From: UBA10649 sp963749905
Lineage (GTDB): Bacteria; Actinomycetota; Actinomycetes; S36-B12
Assembly: GCA_963749905.1 (NCBI GenBank)
Contig: CAVVOF010000003.1
Span: forward strand, 496,001 to 560,000
Reading direction: 5' to 3'
DNA length: 64,000 bases
Shown here in pieces: positions 43,295 to 53,086 of the stretch (positions within the stretch are counted from its first letter, which is position 1; every line of letters starts with the position of its first letter). The translations under genes and the position numbers were made by a program. The notes under the pieces are model-generated. The model had not been told where the DNA came from. It saw only the letters and a list, made by a program, of their open reading frames with translations, and did no database searches.

Positions 43295-44125
43295 CGTCGC
43301 CGACTCCTGATCGCCGCGACCGCGGCCGCGATGGTTCTCGCGGTTGCCGGCCCTGCCCGGGCCGAGGACGCAACGCCAGCCGATCCTCCCCCGGACGTTG
43401 GGAGCACCGCTCCCGAATCGCCGACGGCCGACCCGACACCGGGCCCGGAACCGACACCGCCGTCCGAGCCGACGCCGGAACCGACCCTCGAGAGTCCTCC
43501 CCAGGTCACGCCGAAGGCGTCCAAGCTTCCGTTGCGCACGGGTGCGATCGGATGGCGGGTCGCTGACGTCCAGGAGCGACTGGAGTGGCTGGGCTACGAG
43601 ATCTACCCAGGGAACCTCGAGCGTGAGCGGATGGGCGTCTCCACCACCAACGCGGTCCGCACGTTCCAGGTCAAGTTCGGATTGCGCCCGACCGGAGTCG
43701 TCGGCCCCGGGACCTGGGCGAAGTTGAAGGACGTCGCCGGCAAGGTCGGCTGGCTGCCTCGGGCCTGCCGCGGTGAGCGGGCCCTCTGCATCGACAAGAC
43801 CCAGCGCCTCGTGCGCCTGGTCGAGGACGGCGAGGTCATCACCGCACTCGACGCACGCTTCGGGTTCCCCGGCGCCGAGACCGACGAGGGCACGTTCCGC
43901 GTCCATATGAAGAGCCGGAACCACACGTCGAGCCTGTACCGGACGTGGATGCCGTTCGCGCTCTTCTTCAATGGCGACGAGGCAGTCCACTACTCGCCCT
44001 ACTTCGCCCGGGACGGCTACCTGGGCGGGTCCCACGGGTGCGTGAACCTGCGTGACTTCAAGGGCGCCGAGGCCCTGTTCGATCGGGTGCCGTTGGGCAC
44101 CCGGGCCCACGTCTACTGGTCCTGA
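43292..44125 (+). CDS. L,D-transpeptidase with peptidoglycan-binding domain
   Basis: A 277-residue exported protein. The signal peptide is LLIAATAAAMVLAVAGPARA. A Pro/Thr/Glu-rich spacer follows (residues ~28-75), then a PG-binding-1 domain (IGWRVADVQERLEWLGY, TTNAVRTFQVKFGLRPTGVV), then a YkuD catalytic domain with HYSPYFARDGYLGGSHGCVN in part, where SHGC holds the nucleophilic cysteine. It forms 3-3 cross-links or anchors proteins to peptidoglycan. ATG 43292 has a leaderless promoter. Hairpins follow the stop. Intact. Confidence 0.94.
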   Translation: MRRRLLIAATAAAMVLAVAGPARAEDATPADPPPDVGSTAPESPTADPTPGPEPTPPSEPTPEPTLESPPQVTPKASKLPLRTGAIGWRVADVQERLEWLGYEIYPGNLERERMGVSTTNAVRTFQVKFGLRPTGVVGPGTWAKLKDVAGKVGWLPRACRGERALCIDKTQRLVRLVEDGEVITALDARFGFPGAETDEGTFRVHMKSRNHTSSLYRTWMPFALFFNGDEAVHYSPYFARDGYLGGSHGCVNLRDFKGAEALFDRVPLGTRAHVYWS

Positions 44126-44156
44126 AATCGGGCTGACTGGTCCCGGAGACGGGAAG

Positions 44157-44187
44157 ACCCGCGCGGCTGGGGGGCTGTCGCGCGGGT
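44157..44187. terminator. Stem-loop after the L,D-transpeptidase
   Basis: A 9-bp GC-rich stem (ACCCGCGCG / CGCGCGGGT) closes a 13-base G-rich loop 31 nt after the transpeptidase stop. It has no T-run and is likely part of the termination region with the stronger hairpin at 44243. Confidence 0.5.
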
Positions 44188-44242
44188 TCCCGAAGCCCGA
44201 GGGCTTCGAATCGCTCGGGGGGGTGAGCGACACCCCTATTGT

Positions 44243-44280
44243 GCATCACCCGGGGCCCGTTGTCATGCCCCGGGTGATGC
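44243..44280. terminator. Bidirectional terminator hairpin
   Basis: A perfect 14-bp stem (GCATCACCCGGGGC / GCCCCGGGTGATGC) with a 10-base loop lies between the convergent L,D-transpeptidase and SDR genes. Symmetry and location fit termination from both sides. Confidence 0.75.
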
Positions 44281-44293
44281 TCGGTGGGGTCAG

Positions 44294-45031
44294 TCAGCTC
44301 TGCTGTCCCATCCCCCACATGGCCCACAGGGTGGTGCGGGCCGACCGGGGCTGCTGGAGGACGGTGACGATCGCATGGGCCACGTCGTCGGCCGTCAGCC
44401 AGTCCGCGAATCTGGGGTCGTCATCGACCCGACCGGTGCCGATGGCGAACTCCGTCGCCGTGCCCGCGGGGCACACGGCCGTCACCCGGATGCCCTTCTC
44501 CCGGAGTTCGCGGTCCAGCGACCCGGCGAGCCCGACCTGGGCGAACTTGGTGCCCGCGTACACGGCCTCGTCGTCGCCGCCGCGGAGCCCGGCCACCGAC
44601 GACACGATGACGATGTCGCCCTCGCCCGCGGTCGAGAGGATGGCCGGCACTGCAGCGCGGATGGCCCACACGGTGCCGTCGTAGTTCGTGTGCATCATCC
44701 GCTCGATCTCGTCGTCAGAGTGGTCGAGGATGCTGCCATAGAGGCCGATCCCGGCGTTCGGGACGATGGTGTCGAGGCGCCCGAACGTCGACACTGCGGC
44801 ATCCACGAGGCGGGCGCAGTCGGCGGGCGAGCGCACGTCCATCGTCACGCCCAGCGCTCGATCCGGTCCGAGTCGCGCGACCGCCTCTTCGAGTCGCTCC
44901 TCGCGTCGACCGCCGAGCACCACCTTGGCTCCGGCTTCGACGAGCTGGTTGGCGGCAGCGGCGCCGATGCCGGCAGTCGCGCCGGTGATGGCGACCACGG
45001 ATCCGGTCAGGTCACGTGCGGGGTAGGGCAT
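44294..45031 (-). CDS. Short-chain dehydrogenase/reductase
   Basis: A 245-residue classical SDR, intact. The NAD(P)-binding motif is VVAITGATAGIGAAAANQL, with RREE after the second strand. The NAG motif lies in TIVPNAGIGLYGS. The catalytic serine is in IVIVSSVAGLRGG and the Y-x3-K pair in AVYAGTKFAQVGLAG. ATG 45031 has GAAGGAG upstream. It is divergent from the Gfo/Idh dehydrogenase at 45102. The substrate is not inferable. Confidence 0.92.
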   Translation of the reverse strand: MPYPARDLTGSVVAITGATAGIGAAAANQLVEAGAKVVLGGRREERLEEAVARLGPDRALGVTMDVRSPADCARLVDAAVSTFGRLDTIVPNAGIGLYGSILDHSDDEIERMMHTNYDGTVWAIRAAVPAILSTAGEGDIVIVSSVAGLRGGDDEAVYAGTKFAQVGLAGSLDRELREKGIRVTAVCPAGTATEFAIGTGRVDDDPRFADWLTADDVAHAIVTVLQQPRSARTTLWAMWGMGQQS

Positions 45032-45101
45032 GGCTTCTCCTTCGGTTGCGTATCGAACCTACCCTCGGCGCCTCGACGTTGCAGCGTGCTTGACTAGCCG
45101 C

Positions 45102-46211
45102 ATGTCCCCTGACGCGCCCGCCTCCGTCGTCGTCGTCGGCTACGGCTTCGGTGGCCGGGTGTTCCACGCCCCCCTCGTGGCCGCCACGCCCGGCCTGTCG
45201 CTCGATGCCATCGTCACCGCGAATCCCGATCGTCGTCGCCAGGCGCTGGCCGACCATCCGGGGGTCGAGCTCTACGACACGGCCGAGCAGGCATGGTCCG
45301 CCGGCCACCAGTTGGCCGCCATCAGCACCGCCAACAGCACGCACGTCCCGTTCGCGTCCGCAGCCCTGGCCGCCGGCCTGCATGTGGTGCTGGACAAGCC
45401 GGTCGCCGCCACCGCTGACGACGTGCGCGGGCTCGCGGCCATCGCGGACGAGTCCGGGCGGCTGCTCATCCCGTTCCAGAACCGGCGCTGGGACAGCGAC
45501 ATCCGCACGGCTCAACGGATCGCGGGCGAGGGTCGGCTCGGCGACGTGCACCGGTTCGAGTCGCGCATCACCAAGATGCGGGTGGTTCCCAAGGCCGGGT
45601 GGCGCGGCTCGTCGGCCCCCGAGGACATGGGCGGGATGCTCTACGACCTCGGCATTCACGTGGTCGATCAGGCGATGTCCCTCATGGGGCCGGTCGTCTC
45701 AGTCGGGTGCTGGGCACGATCCGTCCGGCCTGGCGACCCCACCGACGATGACACGACCATCGTGCTGACCCACGCCACCGGCGCCATCAGCATCCTGACC
45801 GTGGGCCAGGCGCACGCCTTCCCCGAGCCGCGGATGCTGGTACTCGGCACGAGGGGCGGGCTGCGCATCGATCCTGCTGACGACCAGGAGCCGGACATGC
45901 TGGCCGGGATGAGCCCGGCCGCACCCGAATGGGGAGTGCGCCGACCGGGCACGGAGGCCTGGTTGCGCACCTTCGACGACGACAGTGCGCCGTCCGACGA
46001 GCGGGTACCCCTCGAGCCCGGGGCGTGGCCCGAGTACTACCGCATGGTGGACAGGGCGATCCGTGGCGAAGGCCCGGCGCCCGTGCCGATGGCCGACGCG
46101 GTCGCCGATGCCCGCGTGCTCGACGCCGCGCGCCTGGCAGCCACGACGGGAGCCGTCGTTCCGCTCGATCCGCCCGCGGCACACGAAGGCGCCGACCCCT
46201 CAGCCAACTGA
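45102..46211 (+). CDS. Gfo/Idh/MocA-family oxidoreductase
   Basis: A 369-residue NAD(P)-dependent sugar/inositol-type dehydrogenase, intact. The Rossmann motif is SVVVVGYGFGGRVFHAPLV. The EKP-type motif appears as VVLDKPVAATADDVRGLA with the catalytic lysine. The substrate-domain signature is MLYDLGIHVVDQAMSLMG, containing the histidine of the active site. Actinobacterial relatives act on inositol or sugars, which fits the neighbouring xylose locus. Its 3' end overlaps the convergent aldose epimerase by 12 nt. Confidence 0.92.
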   Translation: MSPDAPASVVVVGYGFGGRVFHAPLVAATPGLSLDAIVTANPDRRRQALADHPGVELYDTAEQAWSAGHQLAAISTANSTHVPFASAALAAGLHVVLDKPVAATADDVRGLAAIADESGRLLIPFQNRRWDSDIRTAQRIAGEGRLGDVHRFESRITKMRVVPKAGWRGSSAPEDMGGMLYDLGIHVVDQAMSLMGPVVSVGCWARSVRPGDPTDDDTTIVLTHATGAISILTVGQAHAFPEPRMLVLGTRGGLRIDPADDQEPDMLAGMSPAAPEWGVRRPGTEAWLRTFDDDSAPSDERVPLEPGAWPEYYRMVDRAIRGEGPAPVPMADAVADARVLDAARLAATTGAVVPLDPPAAHEGADPSAN

Positions 46212-47051
46212 CGGCCGGACAGTCCAACGGGTCCTCAACGCGACGGGCGCATCGGGGCGCGCCACCCGGACCTCCCCGAACGCAACCGGCCGTCGCGCGT
46301 CAGCGAGCCCGTCGGGCGGCCCGTTCTGCGGCTCCACGCACAGCGCCTCGGTCGGCTCGTCATAGACCACGTACCAGCCGCCATCCGATTCGACGTCGAG
46401 CTCGAGCGCGCCGGGCCAGCGCAGCGACGCGCGGCCCGTGGGCACCACGAAGGCGTCATCGAAGGGCCCGTCCCCCGGATCGAAGGCCACCGCCTCGCCA
46501 GTGGGCAGGTGATCGGGTCCGCGGACCAGCCGGCTCGTCGCCGGGAGGGCCCACTGCGCCGGCGCGCCCCGGTCCAGCTGCCGCCGGAACCATGGGTGCC
46601 ACCCGAGCACCACCGGGCACGACGACTCGAGGGCGTGGACGGTGATGTCTGCCTCCACGCCCTCGGCCACGATCCGCCACGCGACCTCCACCGACACGGG
46701 CCACGGCCAGCCCGGGTGGTCCGCGAAGGTAGCGACGAGTGCAGGATGGTCACCGCCCTCGATGCGAACGGACGCGGCCGGCCGGTTCAGCACGGTGCCA
46801 TGCAGCGCCCATCCGCCGTAGGTGACCGGCAGGGCATGACGTTCGCCAGCGAAGTCGAACCTGTTGTCGCGAATCCGGCCCGCCCACGGCGCCATCGGGT
46901 ACATCCCGTGCTCCACCGGGTCGGCCGACTTGCGGGCCAGGAGCTCGGATCCCGCCACCTGCCACGAGACGGCTCGAGCCCCCAACGAGGGATCGATGGT
47001 CAGCTCGATGTCACCGGAGGCCAGGTGGACGAGGTCAGGACGCGGTGGCAT
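46200..47051 (-). CDS. Aldose 1-epimerase (GalM family)
   Basis: A 283-residue mutarotase-family protein, intact. Landmarks are the start ELTIDPSLGARAVSWQVAGS, YPMAPWAGRIRDNRFDF, the catalytic histidine regions GGWALHGTVLNRPA and VLGWHPWFRRQ, and the glutamate in TEALCVEPQNGPPDG. It interconverts sugar anomers and would feed the xylose pathway. ATG 47051 lies inside the end of the ROK regulator gene (17-nt overlap), making it the last gene of the xyl transcription unit. Confidence 0.92.
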   Translation of the reverse strand: MPPRPDLVHLASGDIELTIDPSLGARAVSWQVAGSELLARKSADPVEHGMYPMAPWAGRIRDNRFDFAGERHALPVTYGGWALHGTVLNRPAASVRIEGGDHPALVATFADHPGWPWPVSVEVAWRIVAEGVEADITVHALESSCPVVLGWHPWFRRQLDRGAPAQWALPATSRLVRGPDHLPTGEAVAFDPGDGPFDDAFVVPTGRASLRWPGALELDVESDGGWYVVYDEPTEALCVEPQNGPPDGLADARRPVAFGEVRVARPDAPVALRTRWTVRPSVG

Positions 47052-48251
47052 GAGCGGATCGCTGGAGCACGTCCATGGGGTCGTTGAGCAGGTCCTCGAA
47101 CGACGCCTCGGCCGCCCCGAGCAGACTGCTGTCGCCCTCCAGCGCCGGTACCTCGACGCGCACCTGCTCCCGCGACGCGGGAGTGCGTAGTGGATCCTCC
47201 GGTACACCGTGGCACTCACCAACGGCAGCAGCAGCCGCAGGTGGCCGCCGAGCACGATCACCTCGGGATTCAGCAGATTGACGAGGTTGGCCAGCCCGAT
47301 GCCCAGCCACTCACCGGCCTGATGGATCGCCTCTGCCGCCTTGGGATCGCCGTCGTTGCAGGCGCCGATGACGTCGGCGACGTCGTGCGTGTCGACCTGC
47401 AGGCCTGCGGCCTTGACGATGGCATCACGCCCGATCTCGGTCTCCCAGCACCCGCGCGCCCCGCAGCGGCATTGGCTGCCGTCGGGGTTGACGATCATGT
47501 GTCCCACCTCGCCGCCGTACCCGCCCGCACCCACCAAGGCACGGCCGTCGATGATCACGCCGCCACCGACACCGACCTCGCCCGAGAGGTAGATCAGGTT
47601 CCGGTTCGCGGCTCCCACGCCGCGCACGTGCTCGGCCAGTGCGCCGAGGTCCGCGTCGTTGCCCACGTGCACCGGAGGGGCGAATCCGAACTGCTGCACC
47701 AGGGCGTCGCGGATCAGCACACCCAGCGGGGCGTCGGTCCAGCCCAGGTTGGGGGCCAGTCGGACGGTGCCGTCCTGATGCTCGACCGTGCCGGGCACCG
47801 CGACTCCGAAGCCGACCCAGACGGCATCGCCCGGCGCATGCTTCAGCGCCTGCTTGGTCAGGGACACCAGATTGCGCACTGCCACTGCGGGCGTGAAGTG
47901 GGCACGGCCATGCGCCTGCTCCTTCCGCCAGAGCTCTTCGCCGCCAAGGCCCACCAGGGCCACGACAGTCCGATCCACCCTCAGGTCGAAGGCGGTCACG
48001 ACCGCTGATTCCGGCGTCGGACGGACCACGAGCGAGGGACGCCCCACCTGCCCGGCGCTGCCGGGCACCTCCCGGACCAGGCCCGCGTCGGCGAGCTCGG
48101 ACACCAGCACGCCGACCGTGCTCCGGTTGAGGCCGCTGAAGGCCACCAGGTCCGAGCGGGTCGCTGCGCCGCCTTCGTGCAGGCGGCGCAGCAGACGCGC
48201 CCGGTTGTGACGGCGCAGGTCGTCCTGGGTCACCGCATTGCGCGACGCCAT
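47035..48251 (-). CDS. ROK-family transcription regulator, XylR-like, frameshifted
   Basis: A 405-residue ROK repressor after restoring one missing base near 47183. The N-terminal helix-turn-helix is RSDLVAFSGLNRSTVGVLVS. The sugar-kinase-like domain has GFGVAVPGTVEHQDG, NDADLGALAEHVRG, YLSGEVGVGGGVIIDG and the zinc cluster GHMIVNPDGSQCRCGARGCW. After the shift it ends REQVRVEVPALEGDSSLLGA plus a tail. It lies downstream of xylH on the same strand and probably represses the xylose genes via the palindrome at 52908-52935. Confidence 0.9.
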
Positions 48252-48272
48252 GACGGTTGACTCCTTCGCTGG

Positions 48273-49570
<1,298 letters not shown>

Positions 49571-49574
<4 letters not shown>

Positions 49575-50359
49575 GCCGCACCTCCCGCGGCCGCAACGTC
49601 GGGTTGCAGGCCCATGTCGCCGGATCTCCCGGTGGTGATCAGCTCGACGATGGTCGAGTGGTTGACAGCGGAGGCCGGGACCTGGGCGGCCATCTCACCG
49701 AGGTAGAGGCAGGCCACGTTGTCGGCGACCTGCATGACGTCATTCATGTTGTGCGAGATCAGGACGACGCCGAGACCGTTGTCCGCAAGGCGGCGGACCA
49801 GGTTGAGGACCTGCTCGGTCTGCGCGACGCCGAGGGCGGCCGTCGGCTCGTCGAGGATGACCATCTTGGAGTTCCACAGCACCGCGCGGGCGATGGCCAC
49901 CGTCTGCCGCTGACCGCCGGACAGGCTCGACACCTGCTGGCGCACCGACTTGAGGGTGCGGACGGACAGGCCCTTGAGGGTGTCCGTCGCACGCTTCTCC
50001 ATGCCGATCTCATCCAGCGTGCCGGCCTTGGTCTCCTCGCGGCCGAGGAACATGTTGTGCACGACGTCGAGGTTGTCGCACAGGGCGAGGTCCTGGTACA
50101 CGACCTCGATGCCGAGGGCGTTCGCCTGCTTGGGGTCGTGGACATGTGTCGGCTTGCCCTCGAAGAGGTACTCGCCGGAGTCGAAGGGGTAGATGCCGGC
50201 CACGCCCTTGATCAGCGTGCTCTTGCCCGCACCGTTGTCACCGACGAGCGCGGTCACCTGACCGGGCCAGACCGACAGGTCGACGCTCCTCAGAACGTGG
50301 ACCGGGCCGAAGCTCTTGTTGATGCCCTTGAGCTGGAGGAGCGGAGTGTCAGAGGTCAT
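49571..50359 (-). CDS. xylG: Xylose ABC transporter ATP-binding protein
   Basis: A 262-residue single-domain sugar ABC ATPase, intact. Walker A is ALVGDNGAGKSTLIKG, the signature loop VSSLSGGQRQTVAIARAVL, Walker B KMVILDEPTAALGV and the H-loop VVLISHNMNDV. Unlike E. coli XylG or RbsA it is half-size, with one nucleotide-binding domain, as in many actinobacterial sugar importers, so it presumably works as a homodimer. ATG 50359 has AAGGTGG upstream. Confidence 0.94.
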
Positions 50360-50424
50360 GTGGCCACCTTGTCGTAGCGGGCTCGAGCATGTGGGGGATT
50401 TCGGCGGACTGGCCGCCGGACGGC

Positions 50425-50456
50425 GGTGGGGGCGGGTGATAACACCCGCCCCCACC
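50425..50456. terminator. Intercistronic hairpin between xylF and xylG
   Basis: A perfect 14-bp stem (CACCCGCCCCCACC with its complement) and an ATAA loop lie 39 nt after the xylF stop and 66 nt before the xylG start. No T-run follows. Such structures usually protect the binding-protein mRNA or attenuate readthrough, giving more binding protein than ATPase and permease. Confidence 0.7.
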
Positions 50457-50494
50457 AGTTCCGTTCGGTCCGGATCTACGGGACCGAGGGGGTT

Positions 50495-51655
50495 CTACTG
50501 GACGCCGAACTCGGCGCACTTCTCCTTGAGCTCGTCCGTCGCGCAGACGTTCTCGACGGTGGTGAAGCCGTCAGCGATGACGTCCTTCACGGTGTCGGGG
50601 TAGATCGCCTGCGGAACGAGGAGCACGGACGGCACGTCGGTGCCGGCCTCGCTGTCGGCGGTCACGCCGGTGGCGAGAGCGTCAGCAGCAGCCTGGTCGC
50701 CATTGAGCAGGGCGACGGCCAGAGCGGCGGCCGCTTCGGCCTCCTTCTTGACGGCCTTGTAGACGGTCACGCACTGGGTACCCATCAGCACGCGCTGCAG
50801 GCCCTCATCCGTGGCGTCCTGACCCGAGACGAAGATCTTGCCAGCCTGGCCGTTGCGGTCGAGAACCGCGATGGCCGCGCCGCCGAGACCGTCGTTCGCC
50901 GCGGCAACGGCGACGAAGTCACCATTGGCCTCGGTGTACATCTGCTCGAAGATCGTGCCGGCCTTGGTGTTGTCCCAGTCCGGAACGGCCTGATCGGCGG
51001 TCGGCGTGAAGCCGGCGCCCTCGAGTGCAGCTGCGTAGCCCTCCTTGAACAGGGTGGCGTTGTTGTCGGTCGGCGAACCATTGAGGTAGGCCACCGGACC
51101 CTCGGTGATGCCAGCGTCGGTCAGGCACTTGACGAGGCCCTCGCCGATCGCGGTACCGACCGCGACGTTGTCGAAGGACACGTAGTACTGAGCGCCGCCA
51201 CCCAGGGTGAGGCGGTCGTAGTCGATGACGGGCACGCCGGCGGCGGTCGCCTTCGCGATCACGGCAGAGCCGGTCTCGCTGTCGAGGTTGACGATGGCGA
51301 GGACGCCACAGCCGCTGGCGAGCATGCCGTCAGCGATGGTGGCGAACTTGGCCTTGTCGCCGTTCGCGTTCTGGATGTCGTACTCGACACCCGCGGCCGT
51401 GAAGGCCTCCTCGAGGAACGGACGGTCCGCGGTCTCCCAGCGAGCGGAAGAAGCGGCGTCGGGGAGGATGACGCAAGCCTTGCCGCCAGCGGCCATGGCC
51501 TCTTCGGTCATCTCCTCGGATGCGGCGGCCGAAGCGGCAGCCGTAGCCTCGGCGGGCGCCTCTTCCGACGACTCGGACGAGCTGCTGCTACACGCAGCGA
51601 CGAGCAGCGATGCGGCAGCAAGGCCGGCAACTGCTCCGATGAACTTCTTGGACAT
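50495..51655 (-). CDS. xylF: Xylose ABC transporter substrate-binding lipoprotein
   Basis: A 386-residue periplasmic-binding-protein family lipoprotein, intact. The signal peptide is FIGAVAGLAAASLLVAAC with the lipobox LVAAC, followed by a Ser/Glu/Ala-rich linker to about residue 57. The sugar-binding fold has CVILPDAASSARWETADRPF, VPVIDYDRLTLGGGAQYYVS and KIFVSGQDATDEGLQRVL, typical of xylose/multiple-sugar binding proteins. ATG 51655 has GGAAAGGA upstream. It lies between xylA and the transporter genes. Confidence 0.93.
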   Translation of the reverse strand: MSKKFIGAVAGLAAASLLVAACSSSSSESSEEAPAEATAAASAAASEEMTEEAMAAGGKACVILPDAASSARWETADRPFLEEAFTAAGVEYDIQNANGDKAKFATIADGMLASGCGVLAIVNLDSETGSAVIAKATAAGVPVIDYDRLTLGGGAQYYVSFDNVAVGTAIGEGLVKCLTDAGITEGPVAYLNGSPTDNNATLFKEGYAAALEGAGFTPTADQAVPDWDNTKAGTIFEQMYTEANGDFVAVAAANDGLGGAAIAVLDRNGQAGKIFVSGQDATDEGLQRVLMGTQCVTVYKAVKKEAEAAAALAVALLNGDQAAADALATGVTADSEAGTDVPSVLLVPQAIYPDTVKDVIADGFTTVENVCATDELKEKCAEFGVQ

Positions 51656-51718
51656 GCGTTGCTGTCCTTTCCCCGCAGGCGGGCCTGCGAACCTTGATGG
51701 GTGAGTGGTGTCGACCAC

Positions 51719-52885
51719 TTAGGCGATGCCCAAGATGTGATCGACGGCGAGCTGGTCGAGCTTCTCGATGCCGAACCCGCGCGCAGCGAGGGTCTCGACG
51801 TCGAAAGTCTCGGCCATGAGTCCGGCTGCCGCCTCTGGGGTGTAGGGGCCGACAGTCGGAGCCGCGAGGTCAGCGACGCCCGTGTAGGCCATCGCCTCCG
51901 CAACGCGGGGGTCTGAGTCGAATTCGCGGGCCTTCTCCGCGAATGCGAGGTAGTTCCGGATGCAGCCGCGGGCGAAGTCCCATACGCCCTCGACGTCCTC
52001 CGTGCGGTAGGCATGCGCATCGAAGTGACGCACGCCGTCGTAGCCGCTGTTCTCCAGCAGGCGGACCAGGAAGAAGTGGTCCTTGATGCCCTCGGAGCCG
52101 AAGCGGAAGTCCTGGTCGAAGCGGCCGATCCGCTGGTCGTTCAGGTCGATGTGGAACAGCTTGCCCTGCCAGAGGGTCTGCGCGACCCCTTGGTAGAAGG
52201 ACAGCCCCGACATCGTCTCGTGCGCGACCTCGGGGTTGAGGCCCACCATCTCGTGATGCTCCAGCATGGAGATGAAGCCGAGCGCGTGGCCGACCGTGGG
52301 CAGGTAGATGTCACCGCGCGGCTCGTTGGGCTTGGGCTCGATCGCGAAGCGGATGTCGTAGCCCTTGTCCTTGACGTAGCCGGCGAGGAAGTCCAGCGCC
52401 TCTGCGTAGCGGCTCAGCGCGTCGCGAGTGTCCTTCGCCGTCGGCGACTCGACGCCCTCGCGGCCGCCCCAGAACACGTAGATGGGGGCCTCGAGCTCGG
52501 CCGCGACATCGATGTTGCGCATCGACTTCTGGATCGCGTACTTGCGCACCTGCGGGTCGTTGGACGTGAACGCGCCGTCCTTGAACACCGGGTGGTAGAA
52601 GAGGTTGGTCGTCGCCATGGTGCAGCGCAGGCCGGTCGCGTCGAGGTCCTTCTTGAAGGCGTCCAGCTCCGCGCGACGCTGGGACTCGGGAGCGCCGAAG
52701 GTCATCAGGTCGTCGTCGTGGAAGCTGACGCCGTAGACGCCGAGGTCGGCCAGGCCGCGCAGCATGTCGCCGACCTCGATCTTCGGCCGGACCGCCTCGC
52801 CGAACGGGTCCCGCCCCCGATTGCCGACCGTCCACAGGCCGAATGAGAAACGATCCTCCGGGCGCACGCTCAGTTCGCGAGACAC
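51719..52885 (-). CDS. xylA: Xylose isomerase
   Basis: D-xylose/D-glucose isomerase, 388 residues from GTG 52885, exactly the length of classical actinobacterial XylA. Catalytic and metal ligands are visible: YGVSFHDDDLMTFG (His, Asp), IEPKPNEPRGDIYLPTVGHA (Glu, Lys), LNPEVAHETMSGLSF (Glu, His), FHIDLNDQRIGRFDQDFRFG (three Asp) and RHFDAHAYRTED (Asp). The start was chosen because SVRPEDRFSFGLWTVGNRGR matches the family N-terminus and AAGGAG precedes it. The promoter carries an inverted-repeat operator. Confidence 0.97.
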   Translation of the reverse strand: MSRELSVRPEDRFSFGLWTVGNRGRDPFGEAVRPKIEVGDMLRGLADLGVYGVSFHDDDLMTFGAPESQRRAELDAFKKDLDATGLRCTMATTNLFYHPVFKDGAFTSNDPQVRKYAIQKSMRNIDVAAELEAPIYVFWGGREGVESPTAKDTRDALSRYAEALDFLAGYVKDKGYDIRFAIEPKPNEPRGDIYLPTVGHALGFISMLEHHEMVGLNPEVAHETMSGLSFYQGVAQTLWQGKLFHIDLNDQRIGRFDQDFRFGSEGIKDHFFLVRLLENSGYDGVRHFDAHAYRTEDVEGVWDFARGCIRNYLAFAEKAREFDSDPRVAEAMAYTGVADLAAPTVGPYTPEAAAGLMAETFDVETLAARGFGIEKLDQLAVDHILGIA

Positions 52886-52907
52886 AGGACTCCTTGTCCA
52901 GCACAGG

Positions 52908-52935
52908 GACAACGAAATGTTGTCAGCGCCAACAT
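52908..52935. promoter_or_regulatory. Candidate ROK (XylR) operator upstream of xylA
   Basis: Two overlapping dyads are present: GACAAC-N5-GTTGTC (52908-52924, perfect) and ATGTTG-N7-CAACAT (52917-52935, perfect 6-base arms). They lie 23-50 bp upstream of the xylA start. ROK repressors bind TTG/CAA-type inverted repeats of this kind. Confidence 0.65.
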
Positions 52936-53019
52936 ATGTACCGAAGGCACCGTGTTGCAAGTGATTCGCAGCAAGGAATGGGCACGGACCGGTAACGATT
53001 TGGTCACGCGCTGTCCACC

Positions 53020-53085
53020 TCGCCGACTGCTACCGGTTCCGTCGCACCCAACCGCCGGTGCGACGGAACGCGTAGCAGTCGGCGA
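53020..53085. repeat. GACTGCTAC-family hairpin, copy 2
   Basis: Arms of 28 bases (53020-53047 and 53058-53085) pair with two mismatches. The element lies immediately downstream of the xylB stop and probably terminates xylB. It shares GCCGACTGCTAC and TCCGTCGCA with the hairpin at 40062-40123, 13 kb away, with different loop sequences. Confidence 0.82.
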
Positions 53086-53086
53086 G

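Noticed and set aside
46200..48251. An apparent 683-residue fusion of ROK regulator and aldose epimerase
   Set aside because: The joined frame depends on a missing base near 47183. Restoring it ends the ROK protein at 47035 with a normal C-terminus, and the epimerase has its own ATG at 47051.
50462..50477. Another copy of the MarR palindrome (CGTTCGGTCCGGATCT)
   Set aside because: Only the left arm matches; the right arm does not pair. It lies in the xylF-xylG intergenic region, unrelated to the module.
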